The notes under the pieces are model-generated. The model did not search any database, had not been told where the DNA came from, and was given only the letters and a program-made list of their open reading frames with translations. 64,000 nucleotides of DNA from CBDCWQ01 sp965223435 (GTDB lineage: Bacteria; Myxococcota; Kuafuiibacteriia; Kuafuiibacteriales; Kuafuiibacteriaceae). Position 1 is the stretch's first letter. Each line of letters begins with the position of its first letter. The stretch is from assembly GCA_965223435.1 (NCBI GenBank), contig CBDCWQ010000001.1, positions 62,001 to 126,000 on the forward strand. Direction: 5' to 3'. Both the position numbers and the translations under genes were made by a program. Below, piece by piece: positions 1 to 9,411 of the stretch.

Positions 1-652
1 CGTCTGAGCCTCCATCGGTAGCGGGGCCGCCATCGGTGGTCGTGCCTCCATCACCGCCCGTACCTCCGTCGCTTCCGGAACTCCCGGAAGGAATGCAGCG
101 TCCACGATCACACGTCAATCCGGACAGGCAATCCACGTGATCACAAGCCGCACCCGCCAAACCAGACTGGAAACGACTGAAGCCCCGAGTATTGAAGGAC
201 ACCGTCCTGGTTTGCGCGTTGTACGACAAAAGATCGGGGGTAAGCACCGTCTCGGTGCCATGGCCCTCGCGTCTGAACACCCTGGCCAACTCGGGATCAA
301 AGGGCAAAACAAAGGGTATCGACAGAACCACATCAATCTTGAACACGAGCCCGTCGGGGCCGAGCACCACCGGCGGACCAGCCACGGTCGAGCCATCTTC
401 AACGATGTCATCCGTACCTTCACTCACCGTGATCTCCGTTTCCTCGGATAGCGCGAGCGCAGGAATGGTGATGCTCGTATTGGCCAGCGTTTCGCTGTCG
501 GCTTGATTGACCTCGATCACCGCCCCGGTTTGAGCACGAACAACCGTCGCTTTGACAAGCCGTGCCTCCATCACCGAATCGGAACAGCCAAATATCAAGA
601 GCGAAGGAAGGAGCAAACGTGTCGTTTTGGGATAAGCCACAATCGGACGCAT
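1..652 (-). CDS. Lipoprotein with ZU5-like domain, C-terminus cut by window edge
   Basis: Reading from the ATG at 652 on the minus strand, the frame is open to base 1, so the 3' end lies outside the window. The N-terminus has a short basic start, a hydrophobic stretch and a lipobox (LIFGC), so a lipid-anchored, probably outer-membrane or periplasmic protein is expected. Residues about 30-150 resemble a ZU5-type beta domain: a segment like ITIPALALSEETEITV followed by a GPDGLVF turn. After this comes a short Cys motif (CDHVDCLSGLTCDRGRC) of the kind found in myxobacterial secreted proteins, then a Gly/Asp/Thr-rich low-complexity tail. The ZU5 assignment is pattern recognition by eye. The function is unknown. 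Confidence 0.8.
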   Translation of the reverse strand, partial: MRPIVAYPKTTRLLLPSLLIFGCSDSVMEARLVKATVVRAQTGAVIEVNQADSETLANTSITIPALALSEETEITVSEGTDDIVEDGSTVAGPPVVLGPDGLVFKIDVVLSIPFVLPFDPELARVFRREGHGTETVLTPDLLSYNAQTRTVSFNTRGFSRFQSGLAGAACDHVDCLSGLTCDRGRCIPSGSSGSDGGTGGDGGTTTDGGPATDGGSD

Positions 653-889
653 GAATGCTAAGAACTATGGACCAAGCCCCACGGTCATGGCCAGCCCCAA
701 AGTCGTGGACCACCCGCTGCGCGATGAGGTTCCCCCCAACCGGACCTTGAGCCTCCTCACCGAACTCTCGAGTTCAAAAATTGGGCCGAATTTCACTTCG
801 GACCGGGCCCCGTAAGGCCGAATGGGCCGTGACCGAAGCGACCCACGGCGACAGACGGCGCGGATGCAATCGAAGTGTGGGCCCACAGT
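653..889. other. Intergenic gap between two minus-strand genes
   Basis: These 237 bases lie between the methyltransferase stop and the lipoprotein start. I see no convincing gene. It holds GC-rich inverted segments around 790-840 (GGGCCC-type stems) that could end the upstream transcript, but there is no T-tract. Confidence 0.4.
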
Positions 890-1591
890 TCAAGAAACGG
901 TGCGAACCGCAATCTGACGAGCCTGGCGAGACTTCAACTGTCGAAGGGCCGCCGCAATCGCCCGGCTGAGACTCCGCGCCCGCCACGGGTAGCGCCCAGC
1001 CAAGACCAGCCGGTTTTCGTACTGGTGGCAAAGAATGACGTGGGCACAAGGGTAAATCGCTGCGAGCGGCTCTACGGCCTGGGCCCACGACAGGTGAGGC
1101 GGCTTGAGAACATTGGTGAGCACGGCGCCAGCCGGCCGGATACGCCGCCGCATCAGTTTTGGGAGCGTAGTCCACGTGAGCGAGGGCTTGACGACATCGC
1201 CACCTTCGACTTCAGAAAGATCCTCAACCAGCAAGTCGAAAGGCGCTTGACGCGCCCTGAGCCACCGGACAGCATCACCCTCAACGAAGGTCACGTCCTT
1301 GGCCCAGGCGCGCGCCGTCCGGCGAAAAACGGAGTAACCGGTACGACAAAGGTCAACCCCAACCACGGAGCCCCGGGGACTCAGCGCCCTAAGCGGCGCC
1401 ATCATTCCGCCGTACGCAAACCCAAGAAGGCCAACACGAGACTCGGGTGCCACTACGTGGACCGTCGCTGCCATAATATCGAAAAACCCGTGGGTTGGTC
1501 CCGGTTGTTTAAGAAGCTCGCTCAAAAGCGCGCCGTGTGAGAACACCCGAAGGCCTCGGCGGGTATGAACGACACGATCGCGAGAAGGCAC
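890..1591 (-). CDS. Spermidine synthase-like SAM-dependent methyltransferase
   Basis: This 233-residue protein starts at a GTG. It has the Rossmann SAM-binding core of the spermidine synthase/class I methyltransferase superfamily: a glycine motif (GLLGFAYGGM) at about residue 53, then the beta-2 acidic loop (VVGVDL), then a VEGDAVRWL segment that binds the adenine ring in this family, then VEDLSE. The N-terminal part (a VVHTRRGLRVF-like strand pair) matches the beta domain that precedes the core in spermidine synthase homologues. True spermidine synthases are longer, and the residues needed to call polyamine specificity are not obvious, so the substrate is left open. It is divergent from the selD fusion, about 83 bp away. 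Confidence 0.75.
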   Translation of the reverse strand: MPSRDRVVHTRRGLRVFSHGALLSELLKQPGPTHGFFDIMAATVHVVAPESRVGLLGFAYGGMMAPLRALSPRGSVVGVDLCRTGYSVFRRTARAWAKDVTFVEGDAVRWLRARQAPFDLLVEDLSEVEGGDVVKPSLTWTTLPKLMRRRIRPAGAVLTNVLKPPHLSWAQAVEPLAAIYPCAHVILCHQYENRLVLAGRYPWRARSLSRAIAAALRQLKSRQARQIAVRTVS

Positions 1592-1674
1592 AGGCAGATC
1601 ACCGCTTTCGGAATGCGCGCGGTATCTTCATTGTCATCGTTTGGCAAGAAAGCTAGTTTGTACGCTGGCTCACC

Positions 1675-3879
1675 ATGATGCCTCCTCCCCGACCCACCCG
1701 CGATCTGGTGCTTCTCGGCGCGGGGCACGCCCACGTTCAGGTGGTCAAGATGCTGGCCATGAAGGCCCCCGAGGACCTGCGGATCACGCTGATCTCAGAC
1801 AGCAGCGAAGCGACCTATTCAGGCATGTTGCCGGCGTGTGTGGCCGGCCACTACGAGCCCGAAGAGACCAGCATCGAACTCAGGCGCCTGACCCGATGGG
1901 CCAACGTTCGGTTTCTGAAACGGCACGCACTGGGGTTGGACCTTGATGGGAAGGCTGTGCGGTTTGCGAACCACCCCGCCATTGCGTGCGATGTGTTGTC
2001 CATCAATATTGGCTCGGCGAATCGTGACGCGGACATCCCCGGAGTTCGTGAACATGCCATCCCCACTCGGCCCATCCATCAACTCTTGCCTGCGCTCGAA
2101 GCTCGAGAACGCCAGTGTCTCGGTCAACGCGCCACCGTACGGGTGATCATCCTCGGGGCGGGCATGGCGGGTATCGAGCTTGCCTTTGCCATGCGGGCGC
2201 GGCTTCGGGCACGCGAGCAACCTGGTTCGGTCACCTTGCTCGACAGCGGCCCTCCTCTGTCGGAGCGCCACTCGGCATCGGTCACCCGCACCATCGAAGA
2301 CGCATTCCAAACCCATGACATTCAAGTCGAATACCAATCCCACGCGGTGGCAGTCGAACCCCAGATCCTGCACCGGGGGGGAAAAACGTCATTGCCCTTT
2401 GACCTTTTGCTTTGGGCATCGGGTGCAAGCCCGCCGCCATTCCTCAAAGCATCTGGCCTTTGCACCGACGAGGCGGGTTTCGCGAAGGTGGAGACGACCC
2501 TCCAGTCCCCAGGCACGCCTTGGGTGTTCGCAGCGGGGGACTGCGTTCATCTCGAGGGGCACCCGCCCCAAGGACTCCCCAAAGCCGGCGTGTACGCAGT
2601 GAGGCAAGGCCCCGTGCTCGCGCACAATCTTCTGGCCACACTCGAAGGCCGTACGCTCAAAACCTACCGGCCCCAGAAGAATTTCCTCTCATTGCTGATG
2701 ACCGGCGACCATAAGGCGATCGGAATTTACGGGGGGCGCGCGAGATGGGGGCATGCCATGTGGCGCTTGAAGAACAAGATCGATCGACGCTGGATTTCTC
2801 AGTTTGAAGACCTTGATACACCACCCATGAAAACGCCCACACGACGCCGCGATTCGCCGCCCGAGATGCGCTGCGCGGGCTGCGGGTCGAAGGTCAGCGC
2901 AAGCATTCTCGACGACGTGCTCCGTACGTTGCCCATTTTTGACAACCCTAGGATTCGAAGAGGGCTTGATCGTCCGGACGACGCCGCCGTCGTCAAAGTA
3001 CCCCCGTCATGCGTCACCGTGCATACCGTTGATCATTTTCGGGCCATGACCGAGGATCTCCATCTTCTTGGTCGAATCATCAGCGTGCACGCCGCCTCCG
3101 ATCTATACGCCATGGGCGCGAAGCCGGATACCGCACTCGCCGTAGTCACCTTGGCCCACGCCTCCCCCAAGCTCCACGCCCGAGATTTGAAGCAACTGCT
3201 GACGGGCATCGCCGAGGAGCTGTTTCGCATGGGTGCTACGCTGATAGGTGGACACACGAGTGAGGGGAGCGAGACGTCGGTCGGCCTTTCTATGACGGGC
3301 CTCGCCGAAGAAGACCAGCTCTTGACCAAAGACGCCCTTCAGGTAGGCGATCAACTGGTACTCACCAAGCCGATTGGCACCGGCATTGTGCTCGCCGCAA
3401 AAATGCAGCGGCAAGCACGCGGGCTTTGGATCGATGCCTGCTACGAGAGCATGCTGGTCTCCAACGAGCATGCGGTTCCCATCTTGAAGGAATCTGGAGT
3501 TATGGCGGCCACCGACATTACAGGGTTTGGGGTCCTCGGGCACCTGAGAGAAATGCTCCGCCCGCAGGGGCTCGGCGCCCGTCTGTCTTTAGACCAACTC
3601 CCGGTTCTTCCCGGTGCCGAGTCGCTCGCGAGCCACGGCATCGCCAGCTCGCTCGCGCCGGAGAACGAACAGACAAACACGGCGGCCCTCCGCGTCCGCG
3701 GAACCCATGCGCGTCGAGCCCTGCTCTTCGACCCTCAAACCGCCGGGGGGCTCATGGTGGGGGTCAAACCAGAGACGCTCGAAAACACCCTCGCCAGACT
3801 CAAAGAAGCAGGGTATGCGTCGGTTTCGCATATTGGCGAAGTGACCCAAGACCCGGGGTCCGTCGAACTCACCCCTTAA
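1675..3879 (+). CDS. selD: NADH dehydrogenase-like / selenide water dikinase fusion (SelD)
   Basis: This 734-residue fusion has an N-terminal FAD/NAD(P)-binding pyridine-nucleotide-disulphide oxidoreductase domain. Its first dinucleotide motif is LLGAGHAHVQV near residue 17, its second is ILGAGMAGIELA, and it ends with the FAD motif VFAAGDC. A complete selenophosphate synthetase follows from about residue 395. SelD makes selenophosphate from selenide and ATP for selenocysteine or 2-selenouridine. The nucleophile is Cys403 in AGCGSK, with Lys406 at the conserved position; the second Cys of the E. coli GCGCK motif is Ser405 here. Also visible are DDAAV, GGHTSEG and DITGFGVLGH. The NDH-SelD fusion is a known architecture, and the N-terminal domain probably supplies reducing power or selenide, which is inference. 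No selA, selB or selU is in the window. It lies upstream of valS on the same strand. Confidence 0.95.
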   Translation: MMPPPRPTRDLVLLGAGHAHVQVVKMLAMKAPEDLRITLISDSSEATYSGMLPACVAGHYEPEETSIELRRLTRWANVRFLKRHALGLDLDGKAVRFANHPAIACDVLSINIGSANRDADIPGVREHAIPTRPIHQLLPALEARERQCLGQRATVRVIILGAGMAGIELAFAMRARLRAREQPGSVTLLDSGPPLSERHSASVTRTIEDAFQTHDIQVEYQSHAVAVEPQILHRGGKTSLPFDLLLWASGASPPPFLKASGLCTDEAGFAKVETTLQSPGTPWVFAAGDCVHLEGHPPQGLPKAGVYAVRQGPVLAHNLLATLEGRTLKTYRPQKNFLSLLMTGDHKAIGIYGGRARWGHAMWRLKNKIDRRWISQFEDLDTPPMKTPTRRRDSPPEMRCAGCGSKVSASILDDVLRTLPIFDNPRIRRGLDRPDDAAVVKVPPSCVTVHTVDHFRAMTEDLHLLGRIISVHAASDLYAMGAKPDTALAVVTLAHASPKLHARDLKQLLTGIAEELFRMGATLIGGHTSEGSETSVGLSMTGLAEEDQLLTKDALQVGDQLVLTKPIGTGIVLAAKMQRQARGLWIDACYESMLVSNEHAVPILKESGVMAATDITGFGVLGHLREMLRPQGLGARLSLDQLPVLPGAESLASHGIASSLAPENEQTNTAALRVRGTHARRALLFDPQTAGGLMVGVKPETLENTLARLKEAGYASVSHIGEVTQDPGSVELTP

Positions 3880-3885
3880 AGCTCA

Positions 3886-3962
3886 AGGTGGGGGGTGACT
3901 TCAACCGCGACAAGTCGTAACAGCGTCGCCTCACGCCCCACCTCGGGGCCAAAAATGCCCCG
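3886..3962 (+). promoter_or_regulatory. Two stem-loops between selD and valS
   Basis: Bases 3886-3898 (AGGTGGGGGGTGA) pair with 3931-3943 with one mismatch in 13, giving a long stem-loop. A second hairpin follows at once, CGGGGC at 3944-3949 with GCCCCG at 3957-3962, seven bases before the first valS ATG. There is no T-run, so this is not a classic terminator. The position suggests an attenuator or a structure over the valS ribosome site, which is inference. Confidence 0.45.
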
Positions 3963-3983
3963 GGGGGCATGATGGAGGACCGC

Positions 3984-6854
3984 GTGGCCAACGAGGCTAG
4001 AGACTTTCCCAAACGATTCGACTACCGCGAGGCTGAGCCACGCATTTACAAGCGTTGGCTCGAAGAAAATGCGTTCCGATCTGCATACAACAGTGAAGGC
4101 GTGCTCGAGGACGCCTCACGAAAAGACGCCGAGCCCTACGTGGTCGTTATCCCACCGCCCAACATTACGGGCCGGTTGCATATGGGCCACGCGCTCAATG
4201 ACACGGTTCAAGACATCTTGGTCCGCTACAAGCGCATGGACGGCTTCGATGCCCTATGGGTGCCAGGCACCGACCACGCGGGGATCTCTACCCAAACGGT
4301 TGTCAAGAAGCAGCTCGATGCGGAGGGGACTCGGCTCGAAGACCTGGGCCGCGAGGAAACCATTCGGCGAATATGGGCGTGGCGCGAACAGTTCGGGAAC
4401 ACGATCATCGATCAACTCAAGCGTATCGGATGCAGCTGCGATTGGTCTCGGCTCCGGTTCACGATGGACGAAGGACTGTCCAAAGCTGTGCGTACAGTAT
4501 TTGTGCGTCTGTACAAGGCTGGACTCATCTACCGCGGCAAAAGGATTGTCAATTGGTGCCCCGTCGACCAGACTGCGCTCTCTGACGACGAGGTAGAAAA
4601 AGCAGACGAAAAGGGCAAGATGTATAGCATTCGGTATCCCTTTTCTGACAATGCTGAAGAACATCTTGTGGTCGCAACAACTCGCCCAGAAACACTCTTT
4701 GGCGACGTTGCCGTTGCCGTGCACCCCGACAATGAGAAGTTCAAAAAACATATCGGCAGAGAACTCCGGCTCCCTCTTCAAGGTCGCATCATACCGATTA
4801 TCGCAGATGCGCACGCAGACCCAGACAAGGGCACCGGGTGCGTCAAGATCACACCCGCGCACGATCCCAACGACTTCGAAGTGGGTCTCAGGCACAATCT
4901 AGAACAGATCACGGTCATGAACGCGGACGCGAGCATGAACGATGCAGTGCCGGAGGCATATCAAGGCCTGGACCGATATCGGTGTCGAGAGAAGGTCCTC
5001 AAAGACCTCAAAGAGCAAGAGCTGCTCGAATCGGTAGACGACCACACGCTGGCTATCGGCCGCAGCTACCGAAGCAAAGTGCCCATCGAGTTTCGCTTAT
5101 CAGACCAGTGGTTCGTGAAAATGAAACCTATGGCAGACAAAGCACTTGCGGTGAGCGGATACAAACAAGAAAATGAAGAGTGGGTCCAAGACCCAAGCCA
5201 AAAGCAAATTCAATTTCACCCCAACCGACATGAAAAGGTTTACTTTCACTGGCTTTCTAACATCCGCGACTGGTGCATCAGCCGACAAATTTGGTGGGGT
5301 CATCGGATTCCTGCATGGCACCATATCGAAACCAAAGAGATCCTCGTCGACTTCGATACCCCCGAAGCGGTAGCGGCCGCCCCAGAACAGTGGGTACAGG
5401 ACCCGGACGTGCTCGACACGTGGTTTTCGTCGTGGCTTTGGCCTCTCAGTACCCTGGGGTGGCCAGACAAAACACCTGACTTCCTGCGTTACTATCCGAC
5501 TGCGGTACTCTCCACCGCGAAGGACATCCTATTTTTCTGGGTGGCACGAATGAATTTCGCAGGTTTATACCTCGAAGATCAACTGCCCTACAATGACGTC
5601 TATCTTCATTCCACGGTCGCAGACGAGCGCGGCGTCACGATGTCAAAATCCAAGGGGAACGGCATTGATCCATTGGCCCTGATTCTCGGTGCAAGCGCGG
5701 ACGATCTCAAAAAACCAGTCCTTGAGGCACGGCCCAGCAATATGAAAGAAATACTGCACCGTATTGAAGCCAACTACCCTGAAGGCTTCGATGCCGTGGG
5801 TGCGGACGCGATGCGCTGGACATTGACCTATTCGATCACCGAAGGGGAACATGTCCGTTTGTCACTGAACCGTTTCACCGAAGGTCGGAACTTTATCACC
5901 AAACTGTGGAACGGAGCGGGGCGCATCGTTCAAGCCCTAGAATCAGAGATCGAACAGCATCCGCAGGCAACCGGTTGCGCCCCACAAACCGACGAGGACC
6001 AGTGGATCTTGGCCCGGCTCGACAGCACGATCCGCACCACCCGCAAGGGCCTAGATGGCTTTGATTTCGGTTCGATGGCCCAAAACCTATACCACTTTGT
6101 GTGGAACGATTTCTGCTCGTGGGCGCTTGAACTCTCAAAAACCCGGCTAGACAGCGCCGACGATGCCATCCGACGCGGTGCACTGAGAGTGATGGGCAAT
6201 GTACTCCTGGATACGCTGAGGCTGCTGCATCCCATTATTCCGTTTGTGACGGAAGAGCTTTTTGGGCGACTCACCTCGGCCCTCGGCACATTGAATCTTT
6301 TTGAACGCCATGCTCCTCAAAGCAAGCTTTTGGTTCGGGACATCTTTCCCAGACCCCGGCAGAGTCCTCAGCCAGCGCTCGAGGCGCGGTTCGAGATCCT
6401 GCAACGATTCGTCATGGCAGTTCGCCAGTTGAGATCAACCAGCAACATCAAAGACAGTGTGCGCCTTGTCGTCCAGGTCAAGACCCTCGCCCCTGAGACC
6501 CAAAGCATGCTCGAGCAGGCCAAAGGTCCAGTCTGTTTTCTCGCGAAACTTGAAGACATCGAGTTTGTCGAGAGCCGCACGCCCGGCATGGCGTCCCAAT
6601 TTGACGTCGCCTTTGAGCTCTACTTGGACTTGAAGCGCTACGTGGACCTCAAAGTCGAGCTCGAGCGCCTTGGCAAAGTCATCTTGAAGGCCGAAAAAGA
6701 ACTGGAAGGCATTGAGAAAACGCTAGGCAATCCGAAGTTTGTAGAACGCGCGCCCCAGGACAAGGTGGAGGAAAAAAAGAAGCGTCAAGGAGAGCTCAAA
6801 GACAAACTGGACAAACTCAGAAGCACCCGAGAAGAATTTCAAACCCTGAGCTAA
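3984..6854 (+). CDS. valS: Valyl-tRNA synthetase
   Basis: Class I aminoacyl-tRNA synthetase charging tRNA-Val. The HIGH motif appears as HMGH in PPPNITGRLHMGH and the KMSKS motif as MSKSKGNGIDP. The CP1 editing domain is present (ATTRPETLFGD, GTGCVKITPAHDPNDF), as is the class-specific DWCISRQIWWGHRIP segment. The C-terminus has the anticodon-binding helical domain and the usual ValRS coiled-coil arm (last ~70 residues, Lys/Glu-rich). The length of about 956 is normal. I chose the GTG at 3984 because GGAGGA lies just upstream at 3974-3979; in-frame ATGs at 3969 and 3972 are alternatives, but a G-run sits too close to them. It converges on greB with only 6 bp between. Confidence 0.96.
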   Translation: MANEARDFPKRFDYREAEPRIYKRWLEENAFRSAYNSEGVLEDASRKDAEPYVVVIPPPNITGRLHMGHALNDTVQDILVRYKRMDGFDALWVPGTDHAGISTQTVVKKQLDAEGTRLEDLGREETIRRIWAWREQFGNTIIDQLKRIGCSCDWSRLRFTMDEGLSKAVRTVFVRLYKAGLIYRGKRIVNWCPVDQTALSDDEVEKADEKGKMYSIRYPFSDNAEEHLVVATTRPETLFGDVAVAVHPDNEKFKKHIGRELRLPLQGRIIPIIADAHADPDKGTGCVKITPAHDPNDFEVGLRHNLEQITVMNADASMNDAVPEAYQGLDRYRCREKVLKDLKEQELLESVDDHTLAIGRSYRSKVPIEFRLSDQWFVKMKPMADKALAVSGYKQENEEWVQDPSQKQIQFHPNRHEKVYFHWLSNIRDWCISRQIWWGHRIPAWHHIETKEILVDFDTPEAVAAAPEQWVQDPDVLDTWFSSWLWPLSTLGWPDKTPDFLRYYPTAVLSTAKDILFFWVARMNFAGLYLEDQLPYNDVYLHSTVADERGVTMSKSKGNGIDPLALILGASADDLKKPVLEARPSNMKEILHRIEANYPEGFDAVGADAMRWTLTYSITEGEHVRLSLNRFTEGRNFITKLWNGAGRIVQALESEIEQHPQATGCAPQTDEDQWILARLDSTIRTTRKGLDGFDFGSMAQNLYHFVWNDFCSWALELSKTRLDSADDAIRRGALRVMGNVLLDTLRLLHPIIPFVTEELFGRLTSALGTLNLFERHAPQSKLLVRDIFPRPRQSPQPALEARFEILQRFVMAVRQLRSTSNIKDSVRLVVQVKTLAPETQSMLEQAKGPVCFLAKLEDIEFVESRTPGMASQFDVAFELYLDLKRYVDLKVELERLGKVILKAEKELEGIEKTLGNPKFVERAPQDKVEEKKKRQGELKDKLDKLRSTREEFQTLS

Positions 6855-6860
6855 ACAGGA

Positions 6861-7331
6861 TTATTCGTAGCGAATGTCGATGATCATGAGACTGAGATCG
6901 CCTTTGGGACGGTGGACTTCAACCTCATCATCCACGCCCTTGTTCATGAGTGCCTTGCCGACGGGGGATTTCATGGAGATATGCCCCCGTTTGGCGTCGA
7001 CTTCGTCTTCACCCACGATTTGATAACAACGTTGGCCGCCGGCCTCGTCTTCGACGGTGACCGTCGCCCCAAAACGAACATGATCGCTCTTCATGTCTTT
7101 GGGATCCACAACGACCCAATCGTCGAAGCACTTCGAGAGGTATCGCATCCGACGATCGATTTCGCGCAACTTCCTTTTGCCGTAGATGTACTCGGCATTT
7201 TCAGAGCGATCGCCCTGGGCAGCTGCGTCAGCAACCTCTTGCACCACGCGCGGGCGGTCCTCGTGCCAGAGGCGATACAACTCGTCCTGATAACGACGAT
7301 AACCAGATGGGGTGATGGGTTTCCCGCTCAT
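6861..7331 (-). CDS. greB: Transcription elongation factor GreB
   Basis: This 156-residue protein has the Gre architecture: an N-terminal coiled-coil finger and a C-terminal FKBP-like domain. GreB-type residues are seen in PITPSGYRRYQDEL, the acidic finger tip GDRSENAEY, and IYGKRKLREIDRRMRYL. The C-terminal domain contains FGATVTVEDE and SPVGKALMNKG. Gre factors enter the RNA polymerase secondary channel and stimulate cleavage of backtracked RNA. The frame stays open upstream to 7469, but the 46 extra residues look non-homologous; the ATG at 7331 has a GGAAGA-type ribosome site and gives the usual length. It is divergent from the FtsZ-like gene. Confidence 0.93.
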   Translation of the reverse strand: MSGKPITPSGYRRYQDELYRLWHEDRPRVVQEVADAAAQGDRSENAEYIYGKRKLREIDRRMRYLSKCFDDWVVVDPKDMKSDHVRFGATVTVEDEAGGQRCYQIVGEDEVDAKRGHISMKSPVGKALMNKGVDDEVEVHRPKGDLSLMIIDIRYE

Positions 7332-7501
7332 GAAAGGTCTTCCGGCCCGGCCCACGACTTCGTGACATCCACGCCACTCGGTCAAGATTTTTCGCAGCGA
7401 ACCAAGAAACCCCCAAGGAAGTGCGTCCAAGCAGAACCCATACAAGGAAATCGCGCCGATCCAACTCATCGTAGTGGTTTACACCGAGCCACACCCACGG
7501 T

Positions 7502-9325
7502 ATGGGCACCCTCGTGGTCAGGCCTCAACATCGCGCCCTCGACATCGCGGTCATCGGACTCGGCCAAGCAGGGGGCAACCTTGCGGCGGAGTTTGCGCGC
7601 CGAAACTACCGCGCGGTGGTTCTGAACACCGCTGAGACCGATCTGAGCAGCCTCGACGGAGAGGGGGTCTTTCCGTCGCTTCCGGCGGAGGATCGGGTCT
7701 ACGTGGGCATCGACGGATACGATGGCGCAGGACGAGATCCCGCTTACGGCCGTGAATGCATCCAAGAACACCGAGAACACATTCGTTCGGTGGTCTTGAA
7801 GCAAGTGCAAAACGCCGACGTTGTGGTGATCACAGCCGGCCTCGGAGGGGGCACGGGTTCGGCCATCATCGAATTGATCCATGTTCTGGAGCAAGACGAC
7901 CTTCCCATCGTGGCTTTGATGACCCTTCCCTCGGAGGGAGAGAGCCCGATCGCGAAGGTCAACGCTGTGCGCGCAGTCAAAGAGGTCATGGAAACCAACC
8001 TTTTTGGCTGGATATTCGTGGACAATGGACGAATCGCAGCCCTCAACCAGGATCTGGCGGTTGCGGAATACTACCGGAAAATCAACGAGCATATTATCGA
8101 GCCCATCGATGCTTTTAACCTTTTGAACGATCGCGAAGAACTCAACGCGATTCGTTCCTTTGACGGTGAAGACTTCAGAAAGCTGCTGCTTTGTGGCGGA
8201 ATTATCCTTTATGAAGTGGGTGAAATCGCGCACGTCACCACCGTCGAAATCGTAAGCTTCGTTCGAGATGCGGTCGCCAACAACCGGCGCATGCCAAGCG
8301 ACTTTGACCTCTCACGACTCACCTATCTGGGGTTGGTTATTGAAGCGAGCGAGAACACCCTCCAAGATACGCCCATGTCGGTCATGGAGGAAACGGAAGA
8401 CCAACTCAAATCAGAAACCCAAGGCGGAGCCGTGTACCAAGGCCTGTATCGACGAGACGGCGCAGGACCAACCACGATCCGCCTGATTGGTGCCACCCAA
8501 ACGCTTCCAGAACGCATGAACGAGCTCTTGAGCAACGCCAAGCAAGAAGGCGCGACTTTCGGGGAGAAGATCAAAGAAGAGGTTTCGAGCCTGGAGCTTG
8601 GCGAGCTCGATGGCGTGGACCTCTTTCGCACCCAGACCCGACCGAGTCGGAGACCCCGACGAAACGCGCGAACACCCAAGACAGACGCCCCCCTGGCGTC
8701 TAACACCGGCAGTGATCTTCCAAGCGAAGCCTCGGTTCTCCGCCGAAAGACTGCGATTCCCGCAGCGTCCAAAACCCGTAGACGCGTACACGACCACAAA
8801 AACACCGATGCCGGTCGCGCCCCAGTGCGGCCCAAAAGAAGAGTCCTCCAAAAAGAAACAAAGCCAAAAGTCAGCAAAGTCGCCAAAGCAGCCGAAAGCG
8901 AAGACCACGACGCGACGCACGACGAAGGTGCCCTTCAAATTTCAGATATGGGCACTGAAGCACTCGACATTTCGGCGCACCCTGAGCTCCGACAACCGAA
9001 GCCTAAAGAAAAAAAAGCCCCACGAGCAAAGCCCAGAGCGCCCTCCGTGCCCTCCGACGCCATCACCGGGGACATACCCGATCCAGCAACCTATGAGCAG
9101 CTGGCCCACGACTATCAACAATCAAACGACGCAGTTGACCGTGCGATGATTGCCGAAAGGCTAGAAAAAGATAGCACCTCCCCCAGCGCCCTCGTCCGCT
9201 ACTACGCGGTCGACGCGATGGCCAAAATCGGCCCCAGCGATTTCGCCGCCGCCCTCAGCGAACGTCTGAGCGACGAGGACGAGTCGGTCAAGACGTTGGC
9301 CGAAAACAGCTTAAGCAACGACTAG
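7502..9325 (+). CDS. FtsZ/tubulin-superfamily GTPase with basic linker and HEAT-like tail
   Basis: The first ~350 of 607 residues are a tubulin/FtsZ GTPase domain. The T1 region is VIGLGQAGGNLA, the tubulin signature GGGTGS is at residues 115-120, and a T7-like loop FDGEDF at 220-225 aligns with FtsZ VDFADV, so both catalytic-type Asp residues seem kept. Polymerisation and GTP hydrolysis are therefore plausible. Residues ~375-530 are a highly basic, Arg/Lys/Pro/Thr-rich, probably disordered linker. The last ~75 residues look like one or two HEAT repeats (ALVRYYAVDAMAKIG, AALSERLSDEDESVKTLAE). It lacks the canonical FtsZ C-terminal peptide and is not in a division cluster, so it is probably a paralogue. 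Its partner is unknown. The start is uncertain because no good ribosome site is visible. Confidence 0.85.
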   Translation: MGTLVVRPQHRALDIAVIGLGQAGGNLAAEFARRNYRAVVLNTAETDLSSLDGEGVFPSLPAEDRVYVGIDGYDGAGRDPAYGRECIQEHREHIRSVVLKQVQNADVVVITAGLGGGTGSAIIELIHVLEQDDLPIVALMTLPSEGESPIAKVNAVRAVKEVMETNLFGWIFVDNGRIAALNQDLAVAEYYRKINEHIIEPIDAFNLLNDREELNAIRSFDGEDFRKLLLCGGIILYEVGEIAHVTTVEIVSFVRDAVANNRRMPSDFDLSRLTYLGLVIEASENTLQDTPMSVMEETEDQLKSETQGGAVYQGLYRRDGAGPTTIRLIGATQTLPERMNELLSNAKQEGATFGEKIKEEVSSLELGELDGVDLFRTQTRPSRRPRRNARTPKTDAPLASNTGSDLPSEASVLRRKTAIPAASKTRRRVHDHKNTDAGRAPVRPKRRVLQKETKPKVSKVAKAAESEDHDATHDEGALQISDMGTEALDISAHPELRQPKPKEKKAPRAKPRAPSVPSDAITGDIPDPATYEQLAHDYQQSNDAVDRAMIAERLEKDSTSPSALVRYYAVDAMAKIGPSDFAAALSERLSDEDESVKTLAENSLSND

Positions 9326-9379
9326 CTTTAGCCAGTTGCTTAGTCCCCGTTGCTGGTGTGTGTGGGTCAGTCCGCTCTC

Positions 9380-9402
9380 GTACCGTCCCAGCGTGAAATT
9401 GC
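9380..9402 (+). repeat. Outer inverted repeat, left copy
   Basis: These 23 nt are identical to the reverse complement of 10016-10038. They lie 54 bases after the FtsZ-like stop codon. Confidence 0.85.
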
Positions 9403-9411
9403 TCTGTTCTG

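Noticed and set aside
1522..1734. Short minus-strand frame with a signal-peptide-like stretch upstream of the methyltransferase
   Set aside because: Overlaps two real genes and has no mature domain; a frameshifted signal for the methyltransferase is conceivable but unsupported.
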